DNA of 6,123 bases. Source: Flavobacteriia bacterium (GTDB lineage: Bacteria > Bacteroidota > Bacteroidia > Flavobacteriales > Flavobacteriaceae). This document shows positions 6,059-6,123 of the stretch, one piece after another (the stretch's first letter is position 1; each line of letters opens with the position of its first letter). The notes beneath the pieces are model-generated. The model ran no database searches, was not told the origin of the DNA, and saw nothing but the letters and a program-made list of their open reading frames with translations. Made by a program: the position numbers and the translations under genes. Location of the stretch: NCBI GenBank assembly GCA_003973375.1, contig QNYL01000280.1:1-6123 (forward strand), written 5' to 3'.

Positions 6059-6123
6059 ATGAATCGAAGAATAACCATAAAAGATATTTCCCGTGAACTC
6101 AAAGTTCACCACTCAACTGTTTC
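6059..6123 (+). CDS. LacI-family transcriptional regulator (N-terminal fragment)
   Basis: Only the first 21 codons are inside the window (MNRRITIKDISRELKVHHSTV, then the first two bases TC of the next codon, probably Ser). This is the beginning of a LacI-type helix-turn-helix: TIKDIS forms helix 1 and VHHSTVS the start of the recognition helix. It keeps the classical STVS pattern, unlike the TVDR variant of the regulator at 4072, so the two are separate members and not recent duplicates. The effector domain and target genes are to the right of the window. Given the neighbouring uronate operon it may control another carbohydrate cluster, but that is not shown here. Confidence 0.85.
   Translation, partial: MNRRITIKDISRELKVHHSTV

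Overview
The window looks like part of a Bacteroidota (probably Flavobacteriia) chromosome. It is AT-rich, the genes are tightly packed on one strand, start codons lack clear Shine-Dalgarno sequences, and promoter-like sequences resemble the TTTG / TAnnTTTG consensus of that phylum. I cannot name a genus from sequence alone.

Positions 1-3749 (minus strand) hold a compact hexuronate catabolic operon. In order of transcription it contains an SDR-type fructuronate/mannonate oxidoreductase (UxuB role), mannonate dehydratase (uxuA), uronate isomerase (uxaC) and the start of a DctP-type TRAP substrate-binding lipoprotein that runs off the left edge. Gaps between genes are only 5-11 bp. The pathway read from these genes is: uptake of a hexuronate by a TRAP transporter; UxaC converts glucuronate to fructuronate; the SDR reduces it to mannonate; UxuA dehydrates it to 2-keto-3-deoxygluconate (KDG). 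KDG kinase and aldolase are not in the window.

Positions 3750-4071 are a divergent control region. Two related operator-like sites occur, one at the uxu operon promoter and one at the promoter of the divergently transcribed LacI-family regulator (4072-5124, plus strand). This suggests that the regulator controls both the operon and itself. The operon leader also contains a perfect 7-bp hairpin.

Positions 5125-6123: a terminator-like hairpin lies between the convergent ends of the regulator and a small predicted secreted protein of unknown function (5250-5648, minus). The 410 bp beyond it carry a long imperfect palindrome of about 168 bp (probably a MITE-like element or its remnant), a pair of 13-bp direct repeats 20 bp apart, and a perfect CACACGTGTG palindrome just ahead of a second, different LacI-family gene that is cut by the right edge.

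The coding content is a recognisable pathway rather than a new system. The points most worth checking are the paired operators, the palindromic element and the tandem direct repeats.
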